DNA from: Dama dama
Lineage: Eukaryota > Chordata > Mammalia > Artiodactyla > Cervidae
Assembly (NCBI RefSeq): GCF_033118175.1
Contig: NC_083698.1
Span: 66,433,001-66,497,000 of the forward strand
Length of the DNA: 64,000 bases
Direction of reading: 5' to 3'
In this document: positions 1 to 11,759 of the stretch, piece after piece
Layout of the letters: each line of letters opens with the position of its first letter
Numbering within the stretch: position 1 is the first letter of the stretch
The notes under the pieces: model-generated
Seen by the model: only the letters and a program-made list of their open reading frames with translations
Databases searched by the model: none
Told to the model about the DNA's origin: nothing
Position numbers and translations under genes: made by a program

Positions 1-3000
1 CATATGTCTAAAGTATTATAATACTACTAAACTATTTCCAATAGAGTAATAGCTTCGAGAACACTCTTCTAAACCACTTCTCTCTTTTTTTATTCTATCC
101 CAACATATTTTAAGTTATATGACAAAATGAACATTTCATAACCTTTTTCAGCTGAATTTTTTTTCTACTATGTCATTTCAACCAGTGGGAGATCTATATT
201 TTCCATGCTGCAGTTCAACATCTAAAATTATTTCTGATATAGATTAGCTGTCCCTTCGTGAACCATGAAAGACAAAATCTAAGCCTCTTTAAGCCCGTCT
301 TGTTTGACAGCATGCACGTATTTACATGAAATATAAAGCAAATATTTGTTCTTTTCATACAAGCTGTCAGCACAAACTTGCATTGTTTAGAAACCTGTTT
401 AGACAAACAGAATTGGCATTTACCACATAACATATGGTAAAAGGTCAACAATAGGTAAAATCAAAGATTATCGAAAAAGAAAGAAAGCGTTGACATGCAT
501 TTGTGGAACCAAAGTTGATCACATTATGCTGTAACTCCTATAGTACACTGACAATTAAAACTTCATTGTGTATTCATTGTTTGTTTAAGAAAATGTGAGG
601 CTTAATTTTAGTTGCTTACTTATCAGAATGTTAACTTTTGGTTCACTGCAGGGATAGGTGTTAAGAAAACTGTTACCTGAAAAGTTCCCAATTAAAGTTG
701 CTTTTCAGCTTTTTCTCCACAGAACTTTCTAATTGCTAATAGGAACATACTCTGGACATTTCTTGATATTACTGCCACCTAATCAGGGCCACTGAGCTAC
801 CAACTCCAACTGCCCAGGACAGTCAGGTTCTTGCTTTAAGGAACTAGTGATTCCTGAGTGTGCAGGAGCAGTAGTTTACCAAAAAATCAAATTTGCTTTC
901 CTCCTGCCTTTAGGATTTGCACTATCATGGCTTTCCTGGCAAATGCCTCCATCCCGGGGGCACATTTCATCTACCTCTAGACCTGCTCTGTTCTGAAACC
1001 ACAAGGACGGAACTTCTGCTTCCTGTGGACAGCGTCCCATCTGCTGAACACACATTTTAAATAAGTGAACTCTATTTCCAGGCAAATACCTATTGGTATT
1101 AACGAGAAAATAGCATCTCTACAAGATTTTCTGAAAAGAAATGCTGTCAGTGCCACTCATTCTAACTTCAAAGACAAGTCCCTGTAATTACTTTCTCCCC
1201 TTCATTTCCTTGTCTGGATAAAGCAACGAGATCAAGAGAACCTATCCATTTTCCCCAGATACCTTCCAAACTGTGCATCCGCTTTTGCAGGCTGGGATCA
1301 GAAATTTCATTATCTGTATTTGTATTAGTAATTCACTGCACAGAGAGAACAGGGGCAGAGGAGGAGAGCAAGCATGAAAGCAAACCTCAGACAGACAATT
1401 GTATATATGCAAATGCTTGCAAATTTCTGCCAGCATCTCCCTATCTATAACCAAGCAACATGGAAGCCTATTCATTCCTCAGTCTCTTCACTGCCAAACA
1501 TGGTTGTGGATTTGAAGGGGAAAATTCAGGAAACATTGAACTTTTAGCCACTGAGACTAAATCTAACTCAAAAACTACTACATAAAAGGCTAATGCATAA
1601 ATATAATCAATGATTTTCTAGAAAGACATGAGATATGCAACCTCCTGGCCACAGAGAGCAGAAAAACAAAGATGCCCTGGGAGGGGGCGGGAGAAGGGAT
1701 CTGGTGCAAGTGACTCTTCAGCCCAATTGTCAGAGGACTGAAGGGTTGCCTCCAGGCTTCATGTTGTGCATGTGCATAAGCTGCCCGGGCAAGAAGGGGT
1801 ATGGGAAACCAAAAAGAGGCACGAGGAAGAAAATGCCCCCAAATTCATAAATACAAAGTGTTCACTGTCAAATGAATATACATGGTGTTTGAAAATGACA
1901 GCAAAAATCATCATGTATTTTGTTTTGCCTTGAAATCAATTATTCTCACTGTTGGTAATAGAAAATTTCATGACTTCATTCTTAGATGTATACTCTACTC
2001 ACTGCAAGTCCCTTTCACATATAGTAATTCCATTCATCCTCAAAATTATGTTTCAGGGTAGGGTCAGCATTATACCCAATTTACAAGTAAAGAAACCTGG
2101 ACATGGAGGTTAAACCACAGCTCCACTGTGAACAGAGAGTTAAAGGGGTGTCCTGAAGAAAATCAAGAGACTTGTGAGAAGAGAAGGGACAGTGGGTAGG
2201 TGAAACAATGGGTGTTTACTACGTCTACTAGTTTTCCTTCAGCTACGGCCCCTGATTCATTCTGTCTGGTATTATGGTTAGATGTTTTCATGTGTATCTG
2301 CTCTCGGATGGACAGCCCCTGAGAACTATATATCTGTTATCATTGTATCTCCTGAAGGACCCAGGACAATCCTTAGAATATAGGATACGCTCAATAAATG
2401 TTTTTTTGACATTATTGTTTCATTAAACTAGTTTAAACTAGTCTTTTAAGCTAAAAGACCACTTCAGGTTTTTTAAGTTCTGTGGTGTCTTGTTCTTTTT
2501 ATTTCATGGATATACATAAAATCTCAAACACTGTTAAATACCTCCTAACACTGTCAAAGACAGAACTTCAACAGTAGAAGCAAATAACCTATGTTCATAA
2601 TTTACACATATTTTGACTCTCCTCTAAAATCATTTCTTCAGTTAATTTTACACAGGTAAGAAAGAGTAAGCTTCTGCGGTGCCTTTCTAAGTCACTTCAT
2701 TTTGCTGTTCTATTTTTGTTCAGCAAATGTTATATTTGCTGAAAATTCGAGTGCCTAAGACTCCCTGCGTCCTTTCGTAATCTGTTAGCGTGCAGTTGTT
2801 CATCATTTGGATTTCACTGCAGTGTAGAAATGACCTTAGTCTTTCCTTGAGTCATCTAATTTCCATCTTTCTGGCCTTTCTCAAGGAATCTCCTCAAAGC
2901 CTGTAATCTCAAGTACTGCTTCTTTTCCTTCTTTCTGAGTTTATAGCCGCCCTGCTTGAGATTGCCCAGCCTTTTCTGAAGTTAGACATGGCCATGAGCC

Positions 3001-3508
3001 TGAGTTCTTATCAAGAGATGTGGTGATGATTACAACTACCAGATCATCTGTTTAAGGATGTCTGGGGTTTGATTTCAAAGAATCCAGCAAAGAGGGACAT
3101 ATCTGGGGCACAGAATGGTACAAGTTCTACCATATGACCCTAACTTGAAGCTGAGTGATGGGCACATGGGGGTGAATTATACTACATTATCCCCACTTTC
3201 ATTTCAATATATTTGGAATTTTCTATTGAAAAATAAATTCAAAGGTGCTGGCCCTAGTTGTGTTGTCTCCTTTCCTTATCACTGGCTGGAAATAGAAATG
3301 ACTGGAGCGAACTTGGAAAGCACCTGTGGAGGAGGGCAGAGCCACCACCCACGCCCCCAGCCTGGGTCCTGGAGCAGGACTTGTCCACCTGTCTTGTAGA
3401 CTTCCTGAAAGAGAAATTGATTTCTCGCTCATTTGAGCTATTGCACTGTGGGGTCTCTGATAGCTAGAATTCTCTACATAACTCAAGCCCCTTATTTAGT
3501 TACCTTCT
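1..3508. other. Intergenic DNA, mostly unique
   Basis: No exon, RNA gene or young repeat was recognised here. The short open frames have no codon bias or known similarity. A MIR-like stretch lies around 2020-2125 (minus) and an L2-like tail ending in CTCAATAAATG at about 2320-2402. Confidence 0.6.
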
Positions 3509-3520
3509 ATTTCAAAACAG

Positions 3521-3948
3521 ACTGGACCATAAAGAAGGTCTTTGGACCATGAAGAAGGCTGAGTGCCAAAGAATAGATGCTTTTGAATTCTGGTGTTGGA
3601 GAAGACTCTTCAGAGTCCCTTAGACTGCAAGAAGATCAAACCAGTTAATCCTAAAGGAAATCAATTCTGAATACTCATTAGAAGGACTGATGCTAAAGCT
3701 GAAACTCCAATACTTTGGCCACCTGATGTGAAGAGCCGACTCAATGGAAAAGACCCAGATGCTGGGAAAGATTGAGAGCAGGAAAAGAAGGGGACGGCAG
3801 AGGATGAGACAGTTGTATGGCATCACCGACTCAATGGACAGGAATCTGAGCAAACTCCAGGAGACAGTGGAGGACAGAGGAGACTGGCTGTGATGCAGCC
3901 ATGGAGTTGCAAAGAGTAAGACACAACTTAGCGACTGAACAACAACAA
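3521..3948 (+). mobile_element. BovB LINE 3' end with 12-bp target-site duplication
   Basis: A 5'-truncated BovB copy covers the end of the reverse-transcriptase open frame region and the 3' tail. It is flanked by exact copies of ATTTCAAAACAG at 3509-3520 and 3949-3960. The coding frame is broken by stops. A short internal repeat of the GACCATRAAGAAGG type lies near its 5' end. Confidence 0.93.
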
Positions 3949-4385
3949 ATTTCAAAACAGTCTTCTTTACTCTAACAGCCAGCATAATCTCACTCGTCTT
4001 CCCCATCCCTTTACTTTTCTTGGGCTCTCTTGTTGGTCGGCAGGGTGTTAGAACTCAACCAACATTTACTATGGTTACATTTTTTGTTCCTCTGGAGATC
4101 AGGCTGAACCACAAGCCATACAAATACCTAGGTTGCACCAAGACTACCTTAAATTAAATTGCTCACAATCCAACTCACTGTCAAAACCCTTACAAAAATG
4201 TCACTTTTTAGTCTGGAAGTCTACTATTTAATACAGTTACTGACAAACTTGATTTAGAAAAGAACTATACATTACTATAGAAAAACTTAGGATGAAGTAG
4301 TAATGTTGAGAACATCTCAATCAGATAATAAAAGGTTAAGAAGAAATTTAATTTTCTTTACACAAAATATGCTTGTATTCTAAAC

Positions 4386-4493
4386 CAGTATTCTTGCCTG
4401 GAAAATCCCATGGATAGAAGAGCCTGGCAGGCTACAGTCCATGGGATCGCAAAGACTCGGACACAACTAAACGTGAGCGCACACACACACACA
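4386..4493 (+). mobile_element. Bov-tA SINE fragment with (AC)n tail
   Basis: The right half of a Bov-tA SINE (CAGTATTCTTGCCTGG through GGACACAACTAA) ends in a short AC repeat at about 4480-4493. The tRNA-derived left half is missing. Confidence 0.85.
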
Positions 4494-4603
4494 TTCTAAA
4501 CCACTGTGTAGGTTGCATCTGATCTACCAGTGTTTTGTCTCTCACCTCCCCAGTCCAGCACAATCCAACACAGTGCTTTCACGGACTTTTGAATTTCAGT
4601 GTA

Positions 4604-4627
4604 TAAAAAAAAAAAAAAAAAAAAAAA
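4604..4627 (+). repeat. Poly(A) tract flanked by a duplicated short motif
   Basis: A run of about 23 A residues sits between two copies of GAATTTCAGTGTATA (about 4589-4604 and 4628-4642). The duplication and A-tail look like the footprint of an almost completely truncated retroposon. Confidence 0.6.
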
Positions 4628-4642
4628 GAATTTCAGTGTATA

Positions 4643-6623
4643 TACAAGGCAAATGCTCCCCAGTCCAGAAGTTTCTGTCCTTCCTGTGGCCTCACACCAG
4701 CCTCTTCCACACTAACCCTGGCCATAGATTGGGCTTAACATGTGTAGCGTGAAGTGCGTGGGTTAGAATAATTTTCTAAAAGGAGTTGTTAATCCTTGTG
4801 ATGAATTGCCAAAGAAGGTCACAGACTCTTTCTCCAAAGGTCCTTAGAAATAAAGTAGATTTTCACAGAATGACTTTTAGAGGAGGTCCCGTGAAGGTCA
4901 GAGGATGAACTTAGGTAAACCAACAAAGAGAAAAGCAAAAACAGGATGCAAGTTAATGTTTGTTATTCGTTGAAACTACACAAAAGGAGGAGTTTGGGGA
5001 AGTTCTCTTTTCAGGGTTAGACTGCACGTTTCACTCTACCCACTTTTGCTCACAGGGAAAAAGATAATCAGCTCTAAGTATAGCCGACTGTTCCCACCCT
5101 CAGCCCCCCAGCACTGTTCACACTCCACACTCCCCTCCCAGTCCTCCTGCCCACATCCTTCAGAATTCCCTCTTTGCCAGACTAGTTCCTGAGCTATGGC
5201 TGCCCAGGTTGGACTAAGCGTGGGCAGGAATCGAGAGAATTGGGTTTACATTAAGAAGAGTAAATAAGGTTAGAGAACAAGGAAAAGACAAGAGCCAGTG
5301 TGGGCTGGGATCTGGAAGTTTGGAAAGAGACTAAAGTTATCACAAGTTCAAAAAAAGCTGACAAGAAATGTGAGATGTAAATATCTATATCTATCTATGT
5401 ATATCTATCTAGAGACAGAAAGAGAAGAGGACTGAGGCTTTTAAGAAAGTTTTGGAGTATCAGAATCCTTTGGTATTTTTTAAAGAGAATTCAGTAAGGC
5501 TTTAAATTATTTTTCAGTTGCTTTTTAAAAGTCAGACTGGGCTTCAGCTTTAAATGGGATTATATGACATAGCAGACTACATTTGGAAAAAATACTCGTC
5601 TGTCCAGCAAATCAAATATTCCAACTTAATCATCCACTATTTATTGAATATCGGTTGCTCTATTACATACACACTGAGCTAGGCACAGTGTCTTAGAAAC
5701 AAATTAACCAAAAGAACTATTTCACCAAAATATTTCATCGAATGGTTTCTTTGATAACCGAAAAGAGGAATCTCAAGCAAAGCTTTGATTGACTGCCATG
5801 TAGACCTCACGAATGGACAACTACATTACCATGTCAAGGTCTTCTGCCACAGAGAGATGAGACATGAGTCACTGTAACAGCAGGTTCTTCTACACCCTCC
5901 GGACAGCCAACGATTTCCAGTTCCAGGAGGCAGATCTCTCTGAATCACCTACCACCATTCCTGAAGTTGATCTACCGCTACTTTTGCTAGTTCTACCACA
6001 GGAAGGGGCTTTGAAAAGGGTCTGTATACCTTTTGCCTACATAGGAGTGTAACTCATCTCTGACTCTGGACCTCGCTCTGTATTAAACTGTGGCTAGTGC
6101 TGGGAGGTTGAGGTGGGCCAGAGACAAAATGCATTCTTCATCCTCCAGGGGCTTCTGCCTGAAGAGAAGATGGGTGACCAAGCGTGCAGCACAGGGGCAT
6201 GGGTGCTGCCAGAAAGGCCGTGCGAATGTGAAGCAGGTCCTGCACGGAAACAGCAAAAGCGTCCCTGCCCTGCAGGGGTGTGGTCAGAGTGGGCATCTGT
6301 ACCAGGAGACATTTCATTAGAGTCCTGAATAACCAGGTGAAATGAACCAGGCAAGGAGGCATGAGTAAGGAAAGCGAGAGAGCCTTCCAAGCAGAGGGAA
6401 CTCGCGCTGATTTCATCAGCACCTCACAACTTGCCCTCAGGGTGTATTATTATCTTCATGTTGTATATAAAGAAACAAACTCCAAAAGGTTGAGGGACCT
6501 ACCCCAAGCCACTCATCTTTAGGCGGTGAACCTAAGATTTAAACTTAGCACCATACCCCCTGCCTCTTCACAGAACCTGGTCACTGAAAGGGAATCCTTC
6601 TCATTTAATGATATCCACATTGA
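4643..6623. other. Intergenic DNA
   Basis: No gene was recognised. It holds an imperfect TATC-type short tandem repeat at about 5379-5414 and a MIR-like segment around 6430-6560 (minus). The overlapping open frames at 6.1-6.4 kb lie on both strands with no recognisable product. Confidence 0.55.
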
Positions 6624-6830
6624 CCTCCCTGATGGCTCAGTGGTGAAGGACCCGTCCGACAGTGCAGGAGACGTGGATTCGAGCCCTGCGGTGGGAAGAT
6701 CTCCTGGAGAAGGAAATGGCAACCCATCCCCATATTATTGCCTGGAAATCCCATGGACTGAGGAGCCTAGGGGGCTACATTCCATAGGATCACAAAGATC
6801 ACATAGGATCACTGAGCGTGCATGCACCCA
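6624..6830 (+). mobile_element. Bov-tA SINE
   Basis: Near full-length element from CCTCCCTGATGGCTCAG through GATCACTGAGCG. It is followed 40 bp later by another copy in the opposite orientation, making a potential inverted pair. Confidence 0.9.
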
Positions 6831-6867
6831 TCTCTCACACCATATCCTCAAGAACGTTTAGGATGAA

Positions 6868-7090
6868 CATGTGCATGCTCAGTTGCTCAGTCATGTCTGA
6901 CTCTTTGCGACCCTATGAACTATAGCTGCCCAGGCTCCTCTGTCCATGGGATTCTTCAGGCAAGAATACTGAAATGAGTTGCCATTTCCTCCTCCAGGGG
7001 ATCTTCCCAACCGAAGGATGGAACCCTCATCTCCTACATCTCTTTGCATTGGCAGGCAGATTCTTACCACTAAGCCACCTGGGAAACCCA
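6868..7090 (-). mobile_element. Bov-tA SINE, inverted relative to its neighbour
   Basis: The complete minus-strand SINE runs from TGCTCAGTTGCTCAGTCATG to CCACCTGGGAAACCC. It forms an inverted-repeat pair with the copy ending at about 6830. Confidence 0.92.
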
Positions 7091-7208
7091 AGGATGAACA
7101 CAAGTGTCCCTTAATCATTCTGGGAAAAAGATCCAAAGTATTATAGACTCAAAAGATCATGAAATTTTTATTGTTTTTTTGGATACAGTTTTGTAAAACA
7201 GTATCCCC

Positions 7209-7210
<2 letters not shown>

Positions 7211-7245
<35 letters not shown>
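7211..7245. repeat. (AC)n microsatellite
   Basis: An uninterrupted AC dinucleotide run of about 17 units, likely polymorphic. Confidence 0.95.
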
Positions 7246-7249
<4 letters not shown>

Positions 7250-7371
7250 GTATCTCAACATATGAAAGGCACTGAGAAGTCCTGCAATAGTAATAGACCA
7301 TAAAAACTTCCACCCTACCTCCTTTTTTCCCTTACTTTCTTTCTTTTCTTAAAATAACATTTATTAACACC

Positions 7372-7593
7372 TTTAAAGACATTCTGTATTTAGTCTTTTT
7401 ATTGTATTGATGAGGATACTGCAGTCTACAGAGGGTGGGAGCTGCCTTTGGGTATGTGTTAATGGCAGAGTCAGAACCCAATTTAAAGACATTCTGTATT
7501 TAGTCTTTTTATTGTATTGATGAGGATACTGCAGTCTACAGAGGGTGGGAGCTGCCTTTGGGTATGTGTTAATGGCAGAGTCAGAACCCAATT
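7372..7593. repeat. Perfect 110-bp tandem duplication of MIR-like sequence
   Basis: Bases 7372-7483 recur without change at 7482-7593, a period of 110 bp. The unit (GATGAGGATACTGCAG ... TCAGAACCCA) resembles the core of a degraded MIR SINE. Complete identity means a recent event, a polymorphism, or an assembly artefact. Confidence 0.9.
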
Positions 7594-10429
7594 CAACAGA
7601 CTTCCCTCCTGTCAACACTCACTTGGGTAAATCACACTTTAAAGTGTCCATTCCATACCTCCAATATATAAACAGTACACACAGCACAAGAGCTGATAAC
7701 CTTGTAATTGTCAACTTACAAATTACTCTTTTAAAAAAAATACAAAGAAATCCCTAGGTGAGAGCTGAGATGGTGTATACAAATTTGAAGTGTGTTTATA
7801 CACACTATTAATCGCCCTTGTCATGGTTTATACTAGTTATCCAAGTCTTGCTGATATCAATTGTTTATCTTCACAGACTTCCCACAGAAATAATAATACT
7901 AATAACAACTACTAGCTCTTTTTTTGCTCTCAATGTGAAGGATAACATTAATATATTGATGCAAATTTCCAGTGTTTATGCATGCACTTAAATGGAACCA
8001 AAGCTGAAGAAATCACTTCTTAACAAGATAATCACAAAACAAATCTTTGTACCAAGTACTTCATTACTAGATTAAATTCCATTATCACTAACTAAAAAAA
8101 AAAACAACAAAACTTTGGAATCTGGTTGGAATCAAGACAGAAAAAAAAAGTGGGAGAGGAGATTGGAAATCCTTTTGTTTTTGCAAAGATTCACATTATA
8201 GCACTATTTCTTATATTAAAATTAAAGTTGTTTGACTGGAAATTCTTTAAAGTAACGTACAAATTTAAAAACATATTTCAAGAGCAGTCAGTACTCAACT
8301 TCGAAGAGTATTTATGAATAATAACATACTAGAAAAGGTCAATTGGGCTTTCTGTCTAAAAAGTTAAATATTCAGTGCCTGTATTCTGCATTTGTTACCA
8401 AAGTCCCCTTTATCAGCAGAAGGAGGCAAATGATACCCTGAAAATGTTTTAAACGTGCAACTTTGCTTATCTTCCTGTATTAATGATCCTTATGGCAGTT
8501 GTTACATTAACCTTATCACATTGCACCGCAATAGGGGAAACCAGTTGTGAAAAGAAGAAAAAGAAAAAGCATTTAGTTTAATCTTGGAAACTTTTTTTTT
8601 CTAATCGAGCATTTTTCTGATTGTCAAGGAGGGTGAAAATGAAAGTTAGATTTTTACTGAGTTTTCTTAAAATCTCAAAGAAAAAACTAGACATTTCCAA
8701 ATGGGTGACTCATTAACATCATATACTGTGAAAAGGACACAAATTAGACTATCGACAAATGGCTCATTATGTGAATTCTGGGTTTCCTGAGATCCACAAA
8801 GAGGCTCTGATTAGGAGACAGTCAATGGCTCCTGAGAAAACCAGTTTCTCTTTCAAAGTTCTAAATCTCTTATTTGTGGATATGCTATTCAAAACTTGCC
8901 ATTTGCCTCTAAGACGTCTATGTCCTTCTTCATACATTTGTGTGCACATAGAGGAAATTCAAAGGCTCCATCTTTTAATCCCTTTTACCTTTGACAATAG
9001 TAAACCTGACCCTGAGACCCTTCTATCTTCTCATTCTCTCAAGGTGCTTGAGAAACCACCTGACTTTATGACTGAAATTAATGTTTTTATTCAACTGCAG
9101 ATGCTTGAGCTCAACACCCATACCAGCAGAGTGAAAATCAGCCCCTTTCATTCCTTCAGCCAGGTAATATGCTTTTTCCTTTTTTCTTTTTCTTTTTTTC
9201 ATTTTCCTTTTAATGCAGAGCAGGGATACTGATTACAAAGAGGCAGTTTGACTCCAGCAATAGGTCTTCTTCACTAATCCTCACTGTCATGGAAATTCCA
9301 GCTGCTACAAGAATAAGAGGCTCAATCCATATTTGCCAGCTCTAATATGAAATCTGTCAGAGCCCAAATTAATGAGTTCCAAATTCCTTACATCACGATA
9401 ACAGGTTAAGACTGGTCAATTAATTACATAAATCCTTCCCGATTCATTGTGCGTTTGCAGCCCAGATTGTGTCTTACATTACTCCATGACACAAGGCCTT
9501 TTGGCTCCTGTTGTTCTGCAGAAAGGCCCCATTTAAGTGGAGGCTGCCTGCCACGGCAAAATGTTAAATGTCACCCGTTAAATTTGCACTTTTCTGTAAT
9601 TGCTTTTGTTAAAAAAAAAAAAAAAAATTAAATTACAGCACAGGGCTCCCAGTATACCACTACATAGAGGGCCGGGGTTGTTCTGAATGGATCCCAGGGC
9701 AGGCAAGCTAGCTTTTATGGTTTACACAGGTGTGACAGTTTACAGTCTCCTTTTTACCTGGTGCCCGGTAGGCAGCAGAGCCCAGAACGTGCACGTTTAT
9801 GAAAAATATACCAAATTTCCCTAAGATCGATGGCAACAGAAACATATATTCAGAAGATTCTTTTATGAAAAGGTTAAAATAGGATTCTTTAGCCAGTTTC
9901 CCTTTTGTTTACCAGTGAAAGTATTAGATATATAAAACACTTGATCTAATCACCTTTTCAGGACCATATATTGTACAGATGTGAGTTATACTTGTTCAGG
10001 TATTTGTGTTGAATGTTGCTGATGGTTTTCCTGTTTGTAACTGGCACACACCTACAGAGGGCGAACAATTGAGGATTAAGATCACGAAAGACTTTAAAAA
10101 TTATCCAGACTTTAATCCTTATTAAAACATCAAAATGCACCTGGAATCACAACTGGTTAGATTCAGACCTAGAACTATAAGGCGTCCAAGTTCCAAATTC
10201 CGAGTGCCCTCTCTCTTCACTGCACTACACTTTTGGTGGAGTGGACTCTTTATGCACCTAGTTGCTCTGTATCCAGTGGAACCAGTGCCGGTTATGTTTC
10301 CTGCATCATCCTTTTGACAACTGGCTGTTCTGAGAACAAGGAACAGATGACGCTCCCAAGTACCGACGGAAGCCTGTGTAGGGCGTGGGTTCTTTCTTTC
10401 CACTTGGAACCCCACATCACCGCGCAAAG
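7594..10429. other. Intergenic DNA, including a possible conserved non-coding block
   Basis: No exon or young repeat was recognised. A 157-codon open frame at 8759-9232 resembles nothing I know and ends in a low-complexity phenylalanine tract. The stretch 9290-9620 is free of repeats and rich in TAATTA-type homeodomain core sites, the composition of many conserved enhancers. A poly(A) run lies at about 9611-9627. Confidence 0.5.
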
Positions 10430-11456
10430 GCTAGCCAGACCCCAGGCGGCGCGTTCTCCCACGGATCGCCGGGCCACCACGCTGGCCTGGCAGCGCCCCC
10501 CTCTGTCCTCCTGCAGCCTTGCACCGGGTCTGCCACCGGCCGCGCCCTTTTTTCCAGGGTTAAGGAAGCTCGGCCTCTGGGCTCCCGGCCCTAGTGGGGT
10601 GAGGGACTTGTCTTTCCCTATACATTCCCCCCACACTCCCTCCACACACACGCACACATTAAACCTTGACCCAGGGCCGTTTCAGGACCCAGAAGCACGC
10701 GCTTCTTCCTCGGCGACCCGGTCCCGCAGCCAAGCGCACCTGTCCCCTCCCTACCCACAAGGGAGCGGACGCAGTAACGCGAAGGCGCTCCCACCGCAGG
10801 GTTTATTTAGGGCTCTGGGGAGACTCCAGGGGAGAGGGGACAACTAACGTGTGCGGTGCGGGCGCAGATAAAACGTTCGGAACGCGTGGGTTTCGCCCCA
10901 GCTCCATCGCGACCCCGGAGCGCTCCCGGGCCCCTACAGGCCGCATCCACACCCTAGCCGGCGGCGCGTCTTCGCCCTCTCTTAGGCCGGGCGGCGGGGT
11001 CGACGGCGCAGCGCCGCGCGAGCTTCTGCAGAACAAAGACGCGTCCAGCCCTAGAGTGAGAACCGCCGCCGCCGCCTCCCCGGCTCCGGCCCGGCCGCCC
11101 TGACCCAGCTAAGCCCGAAACCGACCCGAGCGACTGGCGGCAGCCGGCTCCACGCCCGCTCACAAACCAGCCGGGCCCCGGAAACGACTGAACCTGCAGT
11201 CCCCGGGGGTCATCGATATTCAGACCTCCCTCCCGCACCAAACCTGTCACCCCAAGCCCCTCTGCATTATTATTTTTATTATTTTTTTCAAGCCGCCAAG
11301 TTGTCATTCTAAAGTTAGGAAGGGGGCCTCGCGGTGCCCACGTTCGAGGCAGGTGGGCAGGGAAGGGGGCACTGCAGGTCGGTGCTGTAAATCCTGTCTC
11401 TTTGCGGTTGTTGTTCCCACTCACCACCCGCCGCCCCCCTCCACCCGCGTTGGGTT

Positions 11457-11493
11457 TTCTTTTTTTTTTTTCTTTCTTTCTTTCCGCCTAGCA
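11457..11493 (+). other. Polypyrimidine tract with acceptor-like CCTAG end
   Basis: A T/C tract of about 30 nt ends in CCGCCTAGCAG immediately before the duplicated RFX-like motif. It has the form of a strong plus-strand splice acceptor. Paired with the donor at 11746 it would define an exon of about 250 nt. It may equally be a simple pyrimidine tract. Confidence 0.35.
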
Positions 11494-11537
11494 GTTGCTA
11501 TGGGTTACCAGGGCGGTTGCCATGGGTTACCGGACCG
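11494..11537 (+). promoter_or_regulatory. Duplicated RFX X-box-like element (22 bp x 2)
   Basis: Two adjacent 22-bp copies, 11494-11515 and 11516-11537, share the core GTTGCYATGGGTTACC. Each combines a GTTGCY half-site and a GTTACC half-site 10 bp apart. Half-sites of form GTTRCY are bound by RFX factors, but the second half of each copy is a direct rather than the usual inverted half-site, so the fit is partial. The location in a CpG island suggests a promoter element. Confidence 0.5.
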
Positions 11538-11727
11538 AGGCCGGCTGGCTCGCTACCTGCCACCCAGTCGCCGCCGCCGGCGGAGCGGCCCGGGCGGGAG
11601 GCAGCGGGAGCGCGCGTGTGCGGGCAGCGGCGCGGGGAGTGTGCGCGAGCCGGCCGGGCGCCGCAGCCAACAGGCGGCCTGGGTGCCGCAGCGGGAGCGC
11701 CGCCGCCGGTGGGGTGGGGGGCAGAGC

Positions 11728-11751
11728 TATAAAGAAGGCCCGGAGGTAAGA
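11728..11751 (+). other. TATAAAG followed by consensus splice donor
   Basis: TATAAAG at 11728-11734 is followed by GAG|GTAAGA, with the junction between 11745 and 11746. The donor is close to the vertebrate optimum and marks the right edge of the CpG island, as expected for a first exon of a plus-strand transcript. No downstream acceptor or coding exon was identified, so a non-coding RNA is the likelier product. Confidence 0.4.
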
Positions 11752-11759
11752 AACAAGCA

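Larger units (their letters stand above)
10430..11750. promoter_or_regulatory. CpG island, candidate promoter of an unnamed transcript
   Basis: This 1.3-kb block is very rich in G, C and CpG dinucleotides in an otherwise AT-rich region, with repeated GGGCGG and CCGCC boxes, densest at 10900-11160 and 11530-11720. It lies about 1.4 kb or more beyond the likely SNX10 3' end. Several long open frames cross it on both strands, but this is expected where stop codons are rare, and none resembles a known protein to me. The plus-strand elements at its right edge suggest transcription toward SNX10. The SNX10 promoter itself should be on the other side, outside the window. Confidence 0.75.

Noticed and set aside
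3620..4006. Minus-strand open frame of 128 codons
   Set aside because: It is the antisense of a BovB 3' end.
8759..9232. 157-codon open frame
   Set aside because: No recognisable domain, no nearby splice or promoter signal, and a low-complexity end. A spliced gene would be expected here.
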